Source of the DNA: an uncultured Ruminococcus sp. | GTDB lineage: Bacteria > Bacillota > Clostridia > Oscillospirales > Acutalibacteraceae | DNA length: 62,992 nucleotides | NCBI GenBank assembly: GCA_905233755.1 | Contig: CAJODM010000004.1 | Coordinates: 1-62,992 of the forward strand | Reading direction: 5' to 3' | In this document: one piece after another, positions 16,780 through 27,300 of the stretch | How positions within the stretch are numbered: position 1 is the first letter of the stretch | Layout of the letters: every line of letters begins with the position of its first letter | Program-made: the position numbers and the translations under genes | The notes under the pieces: model-generated | The model's database searches: none | The model's input: the letters and a program-made list of their open reading frames with translations, nothing else | Told to the model about the DNA's origin: nothing

Positions 16780-17242
16780 GAACCGTCCTCCCCTTCCTGT
16801 ATCTCAGATATCGGATGAGCGCTATGAGCGCCGCTGCGCACACCACGCCCAAAACATCCAACAGTACATCCCTCAGCTCGCCCGACCGTCCGGCGGCGAA
16901 CCGCTGGCTCCACTCGTCGATCGATGCGACAATAAGCCCCGCTGCAGCAGAGCAGCCGAACGCCCTATATCCGCTCACTCCGTAGCTCAGCCATGTCAGC
17001 GTCATCAGCACCCCCAGCAGGAAGTACTCGGCAAAGTGTGCCGTCTTGCGCACCACATGGTCGGTCAGCACCACATCAAGCCCCAGCGACCGCAGCAGGC
17101 GGTTGAGCAGCTCGGTCACCGAGACGCTGTCCTTCGATGATGCGACAGCATCGCGGGAGGAGTGATAGAAGATGAATCCGATTGCTATGACGGTGAGCGC
17201 CGTCAGCACGATCCGATAGACAAGCTGTCGTTTCTCCATCAT
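16772..17242 (-). CDS. VanZ family membrane protein
   Basis: 156 aa with four membrane helices. VanZ landmarks are FYHSSRDA, RKTAHFAEYFLLGVL, ASIDEWSQRFAAGRSGE and RDVLLDVLGV. The GGAGGAG site precedes the start. VanZ proteins are linked to teicoplanin resistance in the vanA cluster, but most chromosomal copies, including this one beside a MATE gene, have no known role. Confidence 0.9.
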   Translation of the reverse strand: MMEKRQLVYRIVLTALTVIAIGFIFYHSSRDAVASSKDSVSVTELLNRLLRSLGLDVVLTDHVVRKTAHFAEYFLLGVLMTLTWLSYGVSGYRAFGCSAAAGLIVASIDEWSQRFAAGRSGELRDVLLDVLGVVCAAALIALIRYLRYRKGRTVHE

Positions 17243-17395
17243 CCGACTCCTCCTTTACCAGTTATACATTCTACTGCTTTTGGTATGATATGTCAAAGGG
17301 TAGCATATAAGTTTTCTGTATTGTTGAAAATGGTGTTGAATTGGCGCATGATTTCCGTTATAATGCTAAATAGAACAATGACAGGAGAAACCGTT

Positions 17396-17878
17396 ATGCT
17401 CAACTATCTCATCATCTTTCTGATTTCCATGGTGCCGCTGATCGAGCTGCGCGGCGCGATCCCCTATGCGGTGGGGATGCAGTGCAACATGATCCTAGCG
17501 TATATCGTCGCTATCCTCGGCAACATGCTGCCCGTGCCGTTCATCTATCTGTTCGCGCGCAAGGTGCTCCTGTGGGGAAAGGACAAGAGATTCGTCGGCA
17601 AGTTCTTCACCTTCTGCCTGGAGAAGGGCGAGAAGGGCGGCCGAAAGCTGCAGCAGAAAGCGGGGCGCGGGCTGTTCGTCGCGCTGCTGCTGTTCGTCGG
17701 GATCCCGCTGCCGGGCACCGGCGCATGGACGGGCACGCTCGCGGCGTCTATCCTCGATATGGACTTCAAGTCCACGGTGCTGGCGGTGATGCTGGGCGTC
17801 ATCCTCGCGGGGATCATCATGGGGCTTGCGAGCATGGGCGTGTTCGGCGCGATCGGCGCGATCTTCGCCCCCCACTAA
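17396..17878 (+). CDS. Small multi-drug export protein family (PF06695) membrane protein
   Basis: 160 aa from ATG 17396, preceded by AGGAGA; the longer in-frame start at 17162 is inside the opposite-strand gene and unlikely. Signature ISMVPLIELRGAIPYAVG opens the protein, followed by RKLQQKAGRGLFVALLLFVG, IPLPGTGAWTGTLAASIL and four to five membrane helices. The export role is by family name only. It ends 4 bases before the flavoprotein start, so they are likely co-transcribed. Confidence 0.85.
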   Translation: MLNYLIIFLISMVPLIELRGAIPYAVGMQCNMILAYIVAILGNMLPVPFIYLFARKVLLWGKDKRFVGKFFTFCLEKGEKGGRKLQQKAGRGLFVALLLFVGIPLPGTGAWTGTLAASILDMDFKSTVLAVMLGVILAGIIMGLASMGVFGAIGAIFAPH

Positions 17879-17882
17879 GCGT

Positions 17883-19094
17883 ATGAAAAAGCGAGTCTTC
17901 ACCGCCGTCATCGGCGGGGGCGCAGCGGGGATGGTATGTGCCGTCGCCGCCGCCGAAAAACATAGAGAAAAGAAGATCCTCCTCATCGAATCCGCCGACC
18001 GCGTGGGCAAGAAGCTGCTCGTCACCGGCAACGGCAGGTGCAACCTCTCGAACCGCTGTGCCCACGGCGAGAACTATCACGGAGAGGGAGCCGAGGAGTT
18101 TGTTAATATTCTTTTTGAGAAATATAACCCCGCATATGTGATCGAATGGTTTCATCGGCTGGGGCTATTGACGCGCGCCGAGCCCGACGGGCGCGTGTAT
18201 CCGCTGTCGAACCAGGCGTCGTCGGTGCTCGGCGTGCTGCTGCTCGCGCTCAGACGATACGGGATCGAGGTCATGACCTCGTGTTCGATCAGCGGCGTGC
18301 GGCGTACCGGTGACGGGTATGTACTCTTCTGCGGAGAGGATACCGTCATCGCAGAGAAGTTGGTCGTCGCCTGCGGCGGCAGGGCGGACTATGCCGGTCG
18401 AATAGGCGCGTCTGCCGATATCCTCAGGATGCTGTCGCTCGATACCACCGCCCTCTCCCCCGCGCTGTCGCCGGTTCGGGTGCGTTCTCACGTGATCGGG
18501 ATGCTCAAGGGCGTTCGCGCCGATGCACAGGTCACGCTGATCAAGGGCGGCACCGAGCTGCGGCAGGAGCGCGGCGAGGTGCAGTTCGCCGACAGAGCGC
18601 TGTCGGGAATCTGTGTCTTCAACCTCTCGCGCACGGCGAATCTCGAACACGGATGCAGCATCGTCCTGTCGCTGCTGCCGGATCTCTCAGACGATCAGAT
18701 CGTCGAGCTATTGTCCGCTCACGCGGTGTCGGCCGATAGCTGTGCCGATCTCTTCACGGGGATCTTTCACAAGGCGATCGGGCTTGCGCTGCTGAAAGAA
18801 TGCGTCATCCCGCCGTCGCAACGTGCGTCAGACCTCTCGGCGAACGATATCCGCCGGCTGTGCCGTCTCATCAACCGCTGGGAGTTCGAGTGCGAGACGC
18901 GCCGTGACTTTCAGAACGCGCAGGTCACCGCCGGCGGGGTGCGGCTTGTTGTGATCGACCCTATGACCTGTGAACACCGAAGGCATCGCGGGATGTATAT
19001 CATCGGTGAGGCGCTCGATGTTGACGGCGACTGTGGGGGGTATAACCTGCAGTTCGCGTTTGCAAGCGGGCTGTGCGCGGGGGACGCCCTATGA
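17883..19094 (+). CDS. HI0933/BaiN-like NAD(P)/FAD-dependent oxidoreductase
   Basis: 403 aa from ATG 17883. The N-terminal FAD-binding motif is VIGGGAAGMVCAVAAAEKH, followed by GKKLLVTGNGRCNLSN, the family signature, and C-terminal VTAGGVRL...GLYxxGE-type region (MYIIGEALDVDGDCGGYNLQ). Members bind FAD; BaiN reduces bile-acid intermediates, but most have no known substrate. The ATGA overlap at 19091 couples it to the next flavoprotein. An AT-rich TTCT-N5-AGAA dyad is embedded at 18109. Confidence 0.88.
   Translation: MKKRVFTAVIGGGAAGMVCAVAAAEKHREKKILLIESADRVGKKLLVTGNGRCNLSNRCAHGENYHGEGAEEFVNILFEKYNPAYVIEWFHRLGLLTRAEPDGRVYPLSNQASSVLGVLLLALRRYGIEVMTSCSISGVRRTGDGYVLFCGEDTVIAEKLVVACGGRADYAGRIGASADILRMLSLDTTALSPALSPVRVRSHVIGMLKGVRADAQVTLIKGGTELRQERGEVQFADRALSGICVFNLSRTANLEHGCSIVLSLLPDLSDDQIVELLSAHAVSADSCADLFTGIFHKAIGLALLKECVIPPSQRASDLSANDIRRLCRLINRWEFECETRRDFQNAQVTAGGVRLVVIDPMTCEHRRHRGMYIIGEALDVDGDCGGYNLQFAFASGLCAGDAL
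18109..18121. repeat. Intragenic TTCT-N5-AGAA dyad (flavoprotein gene)
   Basis: TTCT-TTTTG-AGAA inside GTTAATATTC...AAATATAAC, coding NILFEKYN. Confidence 0.5.
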
Positions 19095-20677
19095 TCCGGC
19101 TGCACAACGTGCGGCTGCCGCTGCGCTATACCGACGACGATATCCGGCAGAGATCGGCGCGTGAGCTGCGGCTCGAAGAGCGGGCGATCGACCGCGTGTC
19201 GATCTGCCGCCTGTCGATCGACGCACGGCACAAGAACGACGTCCACTATGTCGCGTCTATTGACGTGCATATTGATCTAGACGAGCGCAGCGTAATCGCT
19301 CGCGCAAGGTCGAAGAACGCCGCGATCGCGACCCCCTATCGCTATGAGAAGAAGCTCCCCCTGAATCCCGGCAAGCACCCGCTCATCGTCGGCGCGGGAC
19401 CGGCGGGGCTTTTTGCCGCGCTGACGTTGGCCGAGAGCGGGATCCGCCCGCTCCTCATCGACCGCGGCTCCGACGTCGATCGCCGCACACAGAGTATCGG
19501 CGCGTTCTGGGATACCGGCGCGCTCGACCCCGAGTGCAACGTCCTGTTCGGCGAGGGCGGCGCGGGCACCTTCTCGGACGGAAAGCTGAACACCGGCACC
19601 AAGGACAGCCGTGCGCGCAGGGTGCTCGAGGTATTTGCCCGACACGGCGCGCCCGATCAGATCCTCTATCAGGCGATGCCCCATATCGGCACCGACCGTC
19701 TGCGACTGACGGTCAAGCGTATCCGTCAGGAGATCATCCGCCTCGGCGGCGAGGTGTGCTTCGATACCCGGCTCTCCCGCATCCTCACCCGCGACGGCGC
19801 GGTGTGCGGTGCCGAGGTCGTCAGTAGCGGCGCGACCCGCGTCATCGAATGTACCGAGCTGGTGCTCGCCATCGGCCACAGCGCGCGGGACACCTTCACG
19901 ATGCTCGACCGGATGGGCGTACTGATCGAGCCCAAAGCGTTCTCGGTCGGTGTGCGGATCGAACACCTGCGTCAGAACATTGACCGATCCCAATACGGCG
20001 AATCGTGCGCGATGCTGCCCGCCGCGTACTATAAAGAGAACGTCCGTCTCAAGGACGGCAGAGGGGTCTACACCTTCTGTATGTGCCCGGGCGGGACGGT
20101 CGTCGCCGCGGCGAGCGAGCGCGACAGCGTTGTCACCAACGGCATGAGCGAGTTTGCCCGCGACCGCGAGAACTCGAACGCAGCGCTGCTGGTATCGATA
20201 AATCCCGAGGATATCGAAACCGATGACCGGCTCAAGGGGATGCACCTGCAGCGGTCACTCGAACAGCGTGCGTACCGGCTCGGCGGCGGGGACTACCGCG
20301 CGCCGGTCCAGCGTGTCGGCGACTTTCTGCGCGGCAACCGATCAACGCGGTTCGGCAGCGTCCTGCCGAGCTACCGGCCGGGGACGACGTTCGCCCCGCT
20401 TAGAGAGCTGTTCCCCGCGTTCGTCACACAGGGGCTGCAGGCGGCGATCCCGATGATCGATCTGCGGCTGCACGGATTTGCCGATCCCGACGCGGTGCTC
20501 ACCGGTGTCGAAAGCCGCAGCTCCTCGCCCATCCGCATCGTGCGCGATGACAGCATGCAGAGCGTCACCCTGCGCGGGCTGTACCCGTGCGGCGAGGGCG
20601 CGGGCTATGCCGGAGGGATCGTCTCTGCCGCTGTCGACGGCATCAAGGTCGCCGAGCGGATCATCGAAACCGAATAA
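19091..20677 (+). CDS. FAD-dependent dehydrogenase (COG2509 family)
   Basis: 528 aa. An N-terminal ferredoxin-like domain (about 1-95) precedes the FAD motif LIVGAGPAGLFAALTLAESG and the family box NVLFGEGGAGTFSDGKLNTG. The C-terminal CGEGAGYAGGI closes the FAD fold. The family is widespread in anaerobes with no assigned substrate. It probably forms a functional pair with the flavoprotein it overlaps. Confidence 0.9.
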   Translation: MIRLHNVRLPLRYTDDDIRQRSARELRLEERAIDRVSICRLSIDARHKNDVHYVASIDVHIDLDERSVIARARSKNAAIATPYRYEKKLPLNPGKHPLIVGAGPAGLFAALTLAESGIRPLLIDRGSDVDRRTQSIGAFWDTGALDPECNVLFGEGGAGTFSDGKLNTGTKDSRARRVLEVFARHGAPDQILYQAMPHIGTDRLRLTVKRIRQEIIRLGGEVCFDTRLSRILTRDGAVCGAEVVSSGATRVIECTELVLAIGHSARDTFTMLDRMGVLIEPKAFSVGVRIEHLRQNIDRSQYGESCAMLPAAYYKENVRLKDGRGVYTFCMCPGGTVVAAASERDSVVTNGMSEFARDRENSNAALLVSINPEDIETDDRLKGMHLQRSLEQRAYRLGGGDYRAPVQRVGDFLRGNRSTRFGSVLPSYRPGTTFAPLRELFPAFVTQGLQAAIPMIDLRLHGFADPDAVLTGVESRSSSPIRIVRDDSMQSVTLRGLYPCGEGAGYAGGIVSAAVDGIKVAERIIETE

Positions 20678-20690
20678 CCCATCTATCAGC

Positions 20691-20733
20691 ACAACGGCTG
20701 CCATCCGTCGGGATGACAGCCGTTGTTTTCTGT
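20691..20733 (+). terminator. Bidirectional terminator
   Basis: ACAACGGCTG pairs with CAGCCGTTGT, then TTTTC; it separates the flavoprotein operon from converging addA. Confidence 0.75.
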
Positions 20734-20768
20734 GATTTTATCCTAATCATAAATAGATGACGGACGAT

Positions 20769-23700
20769 CTATGCCCGCTCTGGGGGGTAGAGATATCCGT
20801 CGATCGCTATCTCCTGCGTCAGGTGCACAGAGTAGATGAGGCACTCCTTCACCGGCAGCCCCAGACACGCCTCCAGCGCGCGACGATACAGTGTGAGCTG
20901 GGACGCATACATCCCGACGAGCCGGTCGGCGGATCGCACTCTGTCGGTCTTGTAGTCCACGACCACGAGCGCGCCGTCCTCGACAAATGCAAGATCCACC
21001 GCTCCCTGCAGCACCACCGGCTCCTCATAGAACCGCTGGTCGATATCGGGGCTGACCGTGACGGCGGGGATCCGCACCGTGAAGCGATACTCCTTGTACA
21101 CCTGCTGAGAGCGGAGCACGCGGTCGATCAGCGGCGAGCGGACGAAGGCGGCGGCGCGGTCGCGGTCGATGCTCTCGCCCTGCAGCGCGCTGAGATAGCC
21201 CGACTGCACCAGCCGCGTGATCTCATGCTCGATGCTCTGGCGCGCGGCGACAAAATCGGTGTACTGCATAAACGCGTGCAGCGCGGTGCCGCGGTCGGCA
21301 GAGGTGAGCTTCTTCTCCGACAGGAACGCGGGCGACGAGAGGATGCGCTCAAAGTCGACCGCCGAGGTCTTGTGCGCCAGCTCAGAGGCGGCGACCTTCA
21401 CCGGCAGCCCCAGCATCCCCTCATAGGGATAGACGAACCCGTCATGCCGCGTCAGCTCGGTGATGACGCTCTCATCGGGCGCGATCACTGTGTCGGCAGC
21501 AGCCGTCACGCCGTCGGGGGATATCTCGACCCCCACGATCCCGCCGATCATCCTGCATCCCGAGGAACTGTCCGTTGCACATACGGATGACACCGCTGCT
21601 CGCAGCGCATCGGCATCCGGATGCGTCAGCATACACATCGCCGCCCAGTCGGCGGGCGACGATACGGAGCGCACCGCGAACGGACAGATATCCCCGCTTC
21701 GCACCCGCGCCGCGTTGTGCTCGAGGAACGACGCCGCCCGAAGGGGCGCTGCGGTCAGGATGAGCTTCTGACGCGCGCGCGTCATCGCGACATAGAGGAT
21801 GCGCAGCTCCTCGCTCATCTCGGTACGCCCGATCTCGAGCGCGAGGGCCTTGCGGGGCATGGTGTTGTACTGGGCTTTCAGCGCGATATCCCGCCGCTTA
21901 AGGGCGAATCCGTATACCGGATGCAACAGCACGTTCTCCTTCGTGTCAGAGTTGAACCGCGTCGCCATGCCGGCGATGAATACCACCGGGAACTCCAGCC
22001 CCTTGCTGGAGTGGATCGACATCACCTGCACCCCGTTGTGCATCCTGTCGCCCGCGCCCGACGCCGCCGGCAGGTCGGTCCCGTTCGCGCTCAACCGATC
22101 AAGGTAGCTGACAAACGCCGACAGCCCGCGGTGGGTATTCTGCTCAAAGCTGCCGGCATACTCCAGCAGCAGGCGCAGGTTCTTCTGCGGGATGTCCGAC
22201 TCGGCGGAGGCACAGAACACCGAGAGGAACGACGACCGCTCATAGATGTGGCTGATCAGCCGCGTCAGCGAGACGGTGACCGAGAGGGTGCGATAGTAGC
22301 TCAGCTCGTCAAGGAACCGCCGGCTCTTCTCCTGCCCCGCCTTTGCATCCAGCGTCACAGCGGCAAAGAGCGAGGAACGTCTCGACCGCAGCCGGATGCG
22401 CACCAGATCATCCTCGGTGAACGCGAAAACCGGGCTGAGCATCACCGACAGCAGCTCGATATCGAGCGCGGGGTTGTTGATCACCCGAAGGAAGTTGGTC
22501 ATCACCATGATCTCGTGCGCGCCGAGAAACCCGTGAGAGCTCTCGGCAAACGCCCGCAGCCCGACCGTCGACAGGATATCGACGACGATAGGGATGTTCT
22601 TCTTCGTGCGCATCAAGACGGCAAAGTCGCCGAGCTCGGCGGGGCGGTAGCCGTCGCCGTCCTTGATAGGGTACGCCGACGCGATCATCCGATAGATCCG
22701 CTCGGCGATATAGCGCGCCTCTGTCACCGCCGCCTCGTCGTCGGGCGCGCTCTCGCGGTCAACGACAGCAAACTCGATCGGCGGTTCGGCGGCGGGAGCA
22801 TAGTCCATCCCGGGATAGAGCTGCTCCGCCTCGTCATAGCGGATGCCGCCCACGTCGGGGGACATCAGCTTTCTGAAGAAGAAGTTGATACCTGAGAGCA
22901 GCTCGGATTCGCTTCTAAAATTCTTTTCCAGAATAATATTAGCCGGGAATACCGGATGATCCTCGCGGTAGAGGGTAGCGTTGTTTTTTCTTTTGAGGAA
23001 TAATTCGGGCATCGCCTGACGGAACCCATAGATGCTCTGCTTGACGTCGCCGACGACGAACAGCCGCCGCCCGCCGCCCGAGAGGATGCCGAAGATAGTG
23101 TCCTGGATCTCGTTAGCATCCTGGTACTCGTCGACCATCACCTCGTCGAACCGCGCCGCGATCTCCTGTGAGAGCGGGGTCGGGATCATGGTGTCCGGAT
23201 CGATCAAGAGACGCAGCGTCCAGTGCTCGAGATCGGGATAATCGGCGAGCCGGCGCTGGGCCTTCAGCGCGGCATAGTTCTCGGCGAACAGCTCTACCGA
23301 GCGGAACATCTGCCCGGTCATCCCATGCAGCAGCTCGATATCATAGAGGCACTCGAGCTCATCCTGAGAGTAGAGGGACTGCAGCGTCTCGACGGCACTC
23401 TTGAAGGTCTTGCGGTTCGCCTCGGCCGTGAGCTTCAGCGGATTCTCCTTATAGCCCCGCGGCGCTGTGAACCGACCGCGATCAAAGCTCCTCACAGCGG
23501 CGGCGATATCGTCCCAGCGGTGAGCTTTCAGTGCATCTGTCAGCACCGAGAGGAACATCGCGTCGCGCTCGAACAGCGGCGACAAGCTCTTGTGCAGCGC
23601 TTCATCCAAAGCGATGGTCATGACGCTCTCTTCGAGCAGCTCGTTGAGATACTCGACCGCCTCTGCCGTATAGGACAGGATGAGCCGGCCCCATACCGAA

Positions 23701-24326
23701 CCCGCCACATCGGAGAAGTCGGTATAGTAGGCGAGCTTCTCCTTCATCCACCGCTTTGGGAACGGATGCGACCGCAGAAAGTCATAGATATGCAGGATGT
23801 TCTCGCACAGCACGCGGTCGTCGCGCGCCGAGGCGAACATCTCGACCAGCGAGAGGAACCCCGGGTCCCCCTCGGTATACAGCGCATCGAGCGTCAACTT
23901 CAGCGCGTCGTCGCGCACGAGCGACAGCTCGCTGTCGTCGGCGATCCGAAAGTTCCGGTCGATATCGAGCAGATAGAAGTACTCCTTGACGAGCGACGAG
24001 CAGAACGAGTCCACCGTCGAGATGTGCGCCTTGGAGAGCAGCGTCTGCTGCGACAGGAGGAACCTGTTCGTCGGGTCGGCGGCGATCCGCTCGGACAAAG
24101 CGGCGCTCAGTCGCTCGCGCAGCTCGGCGGCGGCAGCGCGGGTATAGGTCACCACCAGCAGCCGGTCGGCGCGGATGCTGCGCTGTTCGTCGGTGATTAT
24201 GCGGATGACGCGCTCTACCAGCACGGCGGTCTTGCCCGAGCCGGCGGCAGCCGATACAATCACCGAGCCGCCGTGCGCCGAGATAGCGCTGCGCTGGTTG
24301 TCGGTCCAATTTCTAGCCACGGTCAT
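20769..24326 (-). CDS. addA: ATP-dependent helicase/nuclease subunit A
   Basis: 1185 aa, normal for AddA. UvrD-like motif I is VSAAAGSGKTAVLVERV, motif II lies in VDEYQDANEIQ and motif IV in ILEKNFRSESELL. The C-terminal nuclease domain shows VVDYKTDRV. With AddB it processes double-strand breaks to Chi-dependent 3' ends for RecA. The start ATG overlaps the addB stop by 14 bases, with GAGGAGG inside addB. Two AT-rich dyads (22921, 22988) fall in the conserved motif IV region and just upstream of it. Confidence 0.97.
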   Translation of the reverse strand: MTVARNWTDNQRSAISAHGGSVIVSAAAGSGKTAVLVERVIRIITDEQRSIRADRLLVVTYTRAAAAELRERLSAALSERIAADPTNRFLLSQQTLLSKAHISTVDSFCSSLVKEYFYLLDIDRNFRIADDSELSLVRDDALKLTLDALYTEGDPGFLSLVEMFASARDDRVLCENILHIYDFLRSHPFPKRWMKEKLAYYTDFSDVAGSVWGRLILSYTAEAVEYLNELLEESVMTIALDEALHKSLSPLFERDAMFLSVLTDALKAHRWDDIAAAVRSFDRGRFTAPRGYKENPLKLTAEANRKTFKSAVETLQSLYSQDELECLYDIELLHGMTGQMFRSVELFAENYAALKAQRRLADYPDLEHWTLRLLIDPDTMIPTPLSQEIAARFDEVMVDEYQDANEIQDTIFGILSGGGRRLFVVGDVKQSIYGFRQAMPELFLKRKNNATLYREDHPVFPANIILEKNFRSESELLSGINFFFRKLMSPDVGGIRYDEAEQLYPGMDYAPAAEPPIEFAVVDRESAPDDEAAVTEARYIAERIYRMIASAYPIKDGDGYRPAELGDFAVLMRTKKNIPIVVDILSTVGLRAFAESSHGFLGAHEIMVMTNFLRVINNPALDIELLSVMLSPVFAFTEDDLVRIRLRSRRSSLFAAVTLDAKAGQEKSRRFLDELSYYRTLSVTVSLTRLISHIYERSSFLSVFCASAESDIPQKNLRLLLEYAGSFEQNTHRGLSAFVSYLDRLSANGTDLPAASGAGDRMHNGVQVMSIHSSKGLEFPVVFIAGMATRFNSDTKENVLLHPVYGFALKRRDIALKAQYNTMPRKALALEIGRTEMSEELRILYVAMTRARQKLILTAAPLRAASFLEHNAARVRSGDICPFAVRSVSSPADWAAMCMLTHPDADALRAAVSSVCATDSSSGCRMIGGIVGVEISPDGVTAAADTVIAPDESVITELTRHDGFVYPYEGMLGLPVKVAASELAHKTSAVDFERILSSPAFLSEKKLTSADRGTALHAFMQYTDFVAARQSIEHEITRLVQSGYLSALQGESIDRDRAAAFVRSPLIDRVLRSQQVYKEYRFTVRIPAVTVSPDIDQRFYEEPVVLQGAVDLAFVEDGALVVVDYKTDRVRSADRLVGMYASQLTLYRRALEACLGLPVKECLIYSVHLTQEIAIDGYLYPPERA
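22921..22933. repeat. Intragenic TTCT-N5-AGAA dyad (addA motif IV)
   Basis: TTCT-TTTCC-AGAA flanked by AAAA and TAATATT, coding NIILEKNF on the minus strand. A weaker form TTCT-TTTGA-GGAA follows at 22988-23000. Confidence 0.5.
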
Positions 24327-27300
24327 CCGCCTCCTCTCGCATCAGCTCGTCATACACCTCATCGGCGCTTTGCTTCTCGATGCGCCGTTCGGGGTCGTCC
24401 TCGCGGCGGGTACAGACCGCCATATACGGACACCAGTCGCACGCATCATACCCGCCCTTGAGGGGGACAGCGCCGATCTCGCCGTCATAGAGCGCCTCTG
24501 CCATACCGGCGATCAGCGTGTCAATACGGCGGAAGATCGCGCCGAGCTGTTCGAGCGACGCGAGGTTATCCGCGCCGGCGGTGATCCGGTCGCCCTTGAC
24601 GGTGACGGGGATATACAGCCCGCGCAGCTCTCGCTCCATACCGGCGAGCACCTCGGGGTCATCGAGGACGATCCCGTGCATCGTGTACTGGCGCTCGCGC
24701 AGCAGCGCGATATCCTGTGCTGATTGCGCCGAGTCGGCGTTCACCGACGGCGATACCGCCGGCATATACAGCACGCCCGCCGGGGTGATCCGGTCACCGT
24801 AGCGCTGTGCTCCGCCCGCGTCAATCGCGGACAGATACAGCAGCATCTGCAGGTTGATGCCATAGAGGATATCCGATAGGTTGAACTTCTTCTTGCCGGT
24901 CTTATAGTCGATGATGCGGATATAGTCGACGCCGTCCTTCTCCATCAGGTCGACGCGGTCGACCGCCCCGCGGATGACCACCTCATGCCCGTCGGGCAGG
25001 GCAACGGTATAGGCGGGGATATCATCGCCGATCGACAGCTCAAAGTCCACCGGCTCGAAGTCCGACTGGGCGAGCTCTGTAACGATATGCTCCACCAGCC
25101 CCACAGCGGTGCTCTTGATCCGATAGAAGAGATAACGAAACCGGTCGCTCTTGGACGCGATCCCGCCGAGATGCCGCTCGGCATAGCCATCGAGCGCATC
25201 GCTGACCTCGCGGGCGATCCTATCGCTGTCGATCATCGAGAAGTCGTCGCCTTGATGCCGAGAGAAGAAGTCCTCCAGCACATAGTGCATCAGCGTGCCG
25301 TACTCCAGCGCATCCATGGACGCGGGCTTTCGCTCCTTGACGGACAGTCCATAGCGGCAGAAGTAGGAGAACCGGCACAGGTAGAACCGGTCGATCTGAG
25401 ACGACGAGAGCGTCATTCGATCACCGAACAGCCGCCGCATGAGAGTAGCATCGTCGATACGGCGCGGGTCGCGGTGGATGCTATGCTCGATCGCGCTGAC
25501 AACGCCGCCATAATCGGCAGAATCGGCAAAATACCCACGCAGCGCCTCGATCGCCGGCGACGATCGGCGGTAGTGATCCACCAGATAATCGAACGCCGCC
25601 GCACGGCTGTAGAGATGCTCAAACACCGTAAGGACATCATATTCGATATGGTTGATCGAAGGGAAGATCACACACAGCTCGCCGACGATGGACGACGGCA
25701 CCGTGGGGTTCCCCGAAAGATCGCAGGCATAGTAGGAGACGAACACCTCCTCGGACGCGCTCGTCAGCGCGGTATAGGCATAGTATTTCTCGGTGCTGAC
25801 GAGCTCCTCGATCGAGTCGGAAACCGGCAGATTTAATTCTCTCAGAGAATTACGCTCGTTGTCGGTGAACACCCCTGCCTCGACCGGAGTATGCGGGAAC
25901 TCGCCGTCGAGCACACCGATGACGAACACCGCTCGCTTGCCCGACAGGAGCGCACGGTCAGCGGTGCCGACATCGACCTCGTCAATGCCGCGCGGGATAG
26001 ATGATATTTCTGTATTAGAAAAATAAGCATATAATAATTCGCTGAACCGCCGGGATGAGAGGCGATAGCTGCCGATCACGGCGACCATCTTGTCGAGCAC
26101 CTCGCACAGCACGTTCCATATCCGCACGAGATCGTGCGAGAGATCCTCTCTGACCTCTTGCTCGAACACATCGCACAGCCGCTCGATGTTCTTATCGCAC
26201 GACAGTCCGTATAGCAGCCGCATCAGCGCAGCGGCGATCCCCGCGCCGTCGGTGTCGCGGGTATGACGGCGAAATCGCTGCAGCCGCCCGATCACATCGG
26301 CGCGCATACTCTCCAGCAGCGACAGCAGTGCGGTATCCTCATCCGAGAACTCGTCCGCAAAGCCGCGCGGATGGTCGGTGAACTTGTTATATAATTCTTT
26401 TCCGGAAATATCCCAGACAAAGAGATAGTTCTCAAACGCGGCGATATCCTCTACCGTATAGTTCGTCAGTCCGGTCTTCAGCAGGGTGAGCACATCGTCG
26501 CGGTCGAACCCCTTGTCGACGATGTCGAACGCCGCCGTTACGAGCCGCACCAGCGGATAGGCGTCGATGTTCTCGGGGCGGTTCATAAAGTAGCTGATGC
26601 CGTACTTCTCAAGATAGGTATCCAGCACGCCGGCATAGCGATCGGTCGAGCGGGCGATCACCGCGATCTCGCGGTAGCGCATCCCGCCCTCGATCAGCTT
26701 GCGGATGGTGCGGGCGACAAAGTCGCACTCGTCATAGATATCCCGTCCGCGGTACAGCGTGATATGCTCGGCGGGGTCGTCATATGTAGTCCTGTCATAG
26801 CGATAGAGGTTGCGCTCGAGCGCGGACAGCTCGGGATAGCGATAGCGCAGCAGCGTATCGAGATGCACCGAGGGCGCTGTCTCCACACCATTCTCATGTG
26901 CGATGCGCGAGAGCCGACGGGCGGTGCGGTGCGGGACGAAGAACACGTCGCTGTCCGCAGCAGCACCCGTGTCGTCGCACAGCGCAACGAGCATCTCGCG
27001 GCTCTGACGCATCAGCCGGGCGAGCACCTCATACTCCTGTGAGGTGAATCCATAGAACGCATCGACCGCGACGGTACATCCCTCGAACAGCGGGGTGGCA
27101 TCCAGTATCTCGGCGACGCGGGTCAAGCTGTCGAGCGGGTCCATATAGCTGCTGCTCATCACCGCTTTATAGGCGTCATAGACGATGGCGGTCTCTGACA
27201 GCTTCTTCGACAGGGTATCGTCGGCACAGCTCTCGGCGGCATCGCGCAGCATATCCGCGGTGATGGCGCACTTCTTGTACTCATTGACCGCCGTGAGCAT

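Noticed and set aside
21621..22895. 424-aa plus-strand frame inside addA
   Set aside because: Arg/His-rich translation typical of an antisense shadow in GC-rich DNA; addA is certain.
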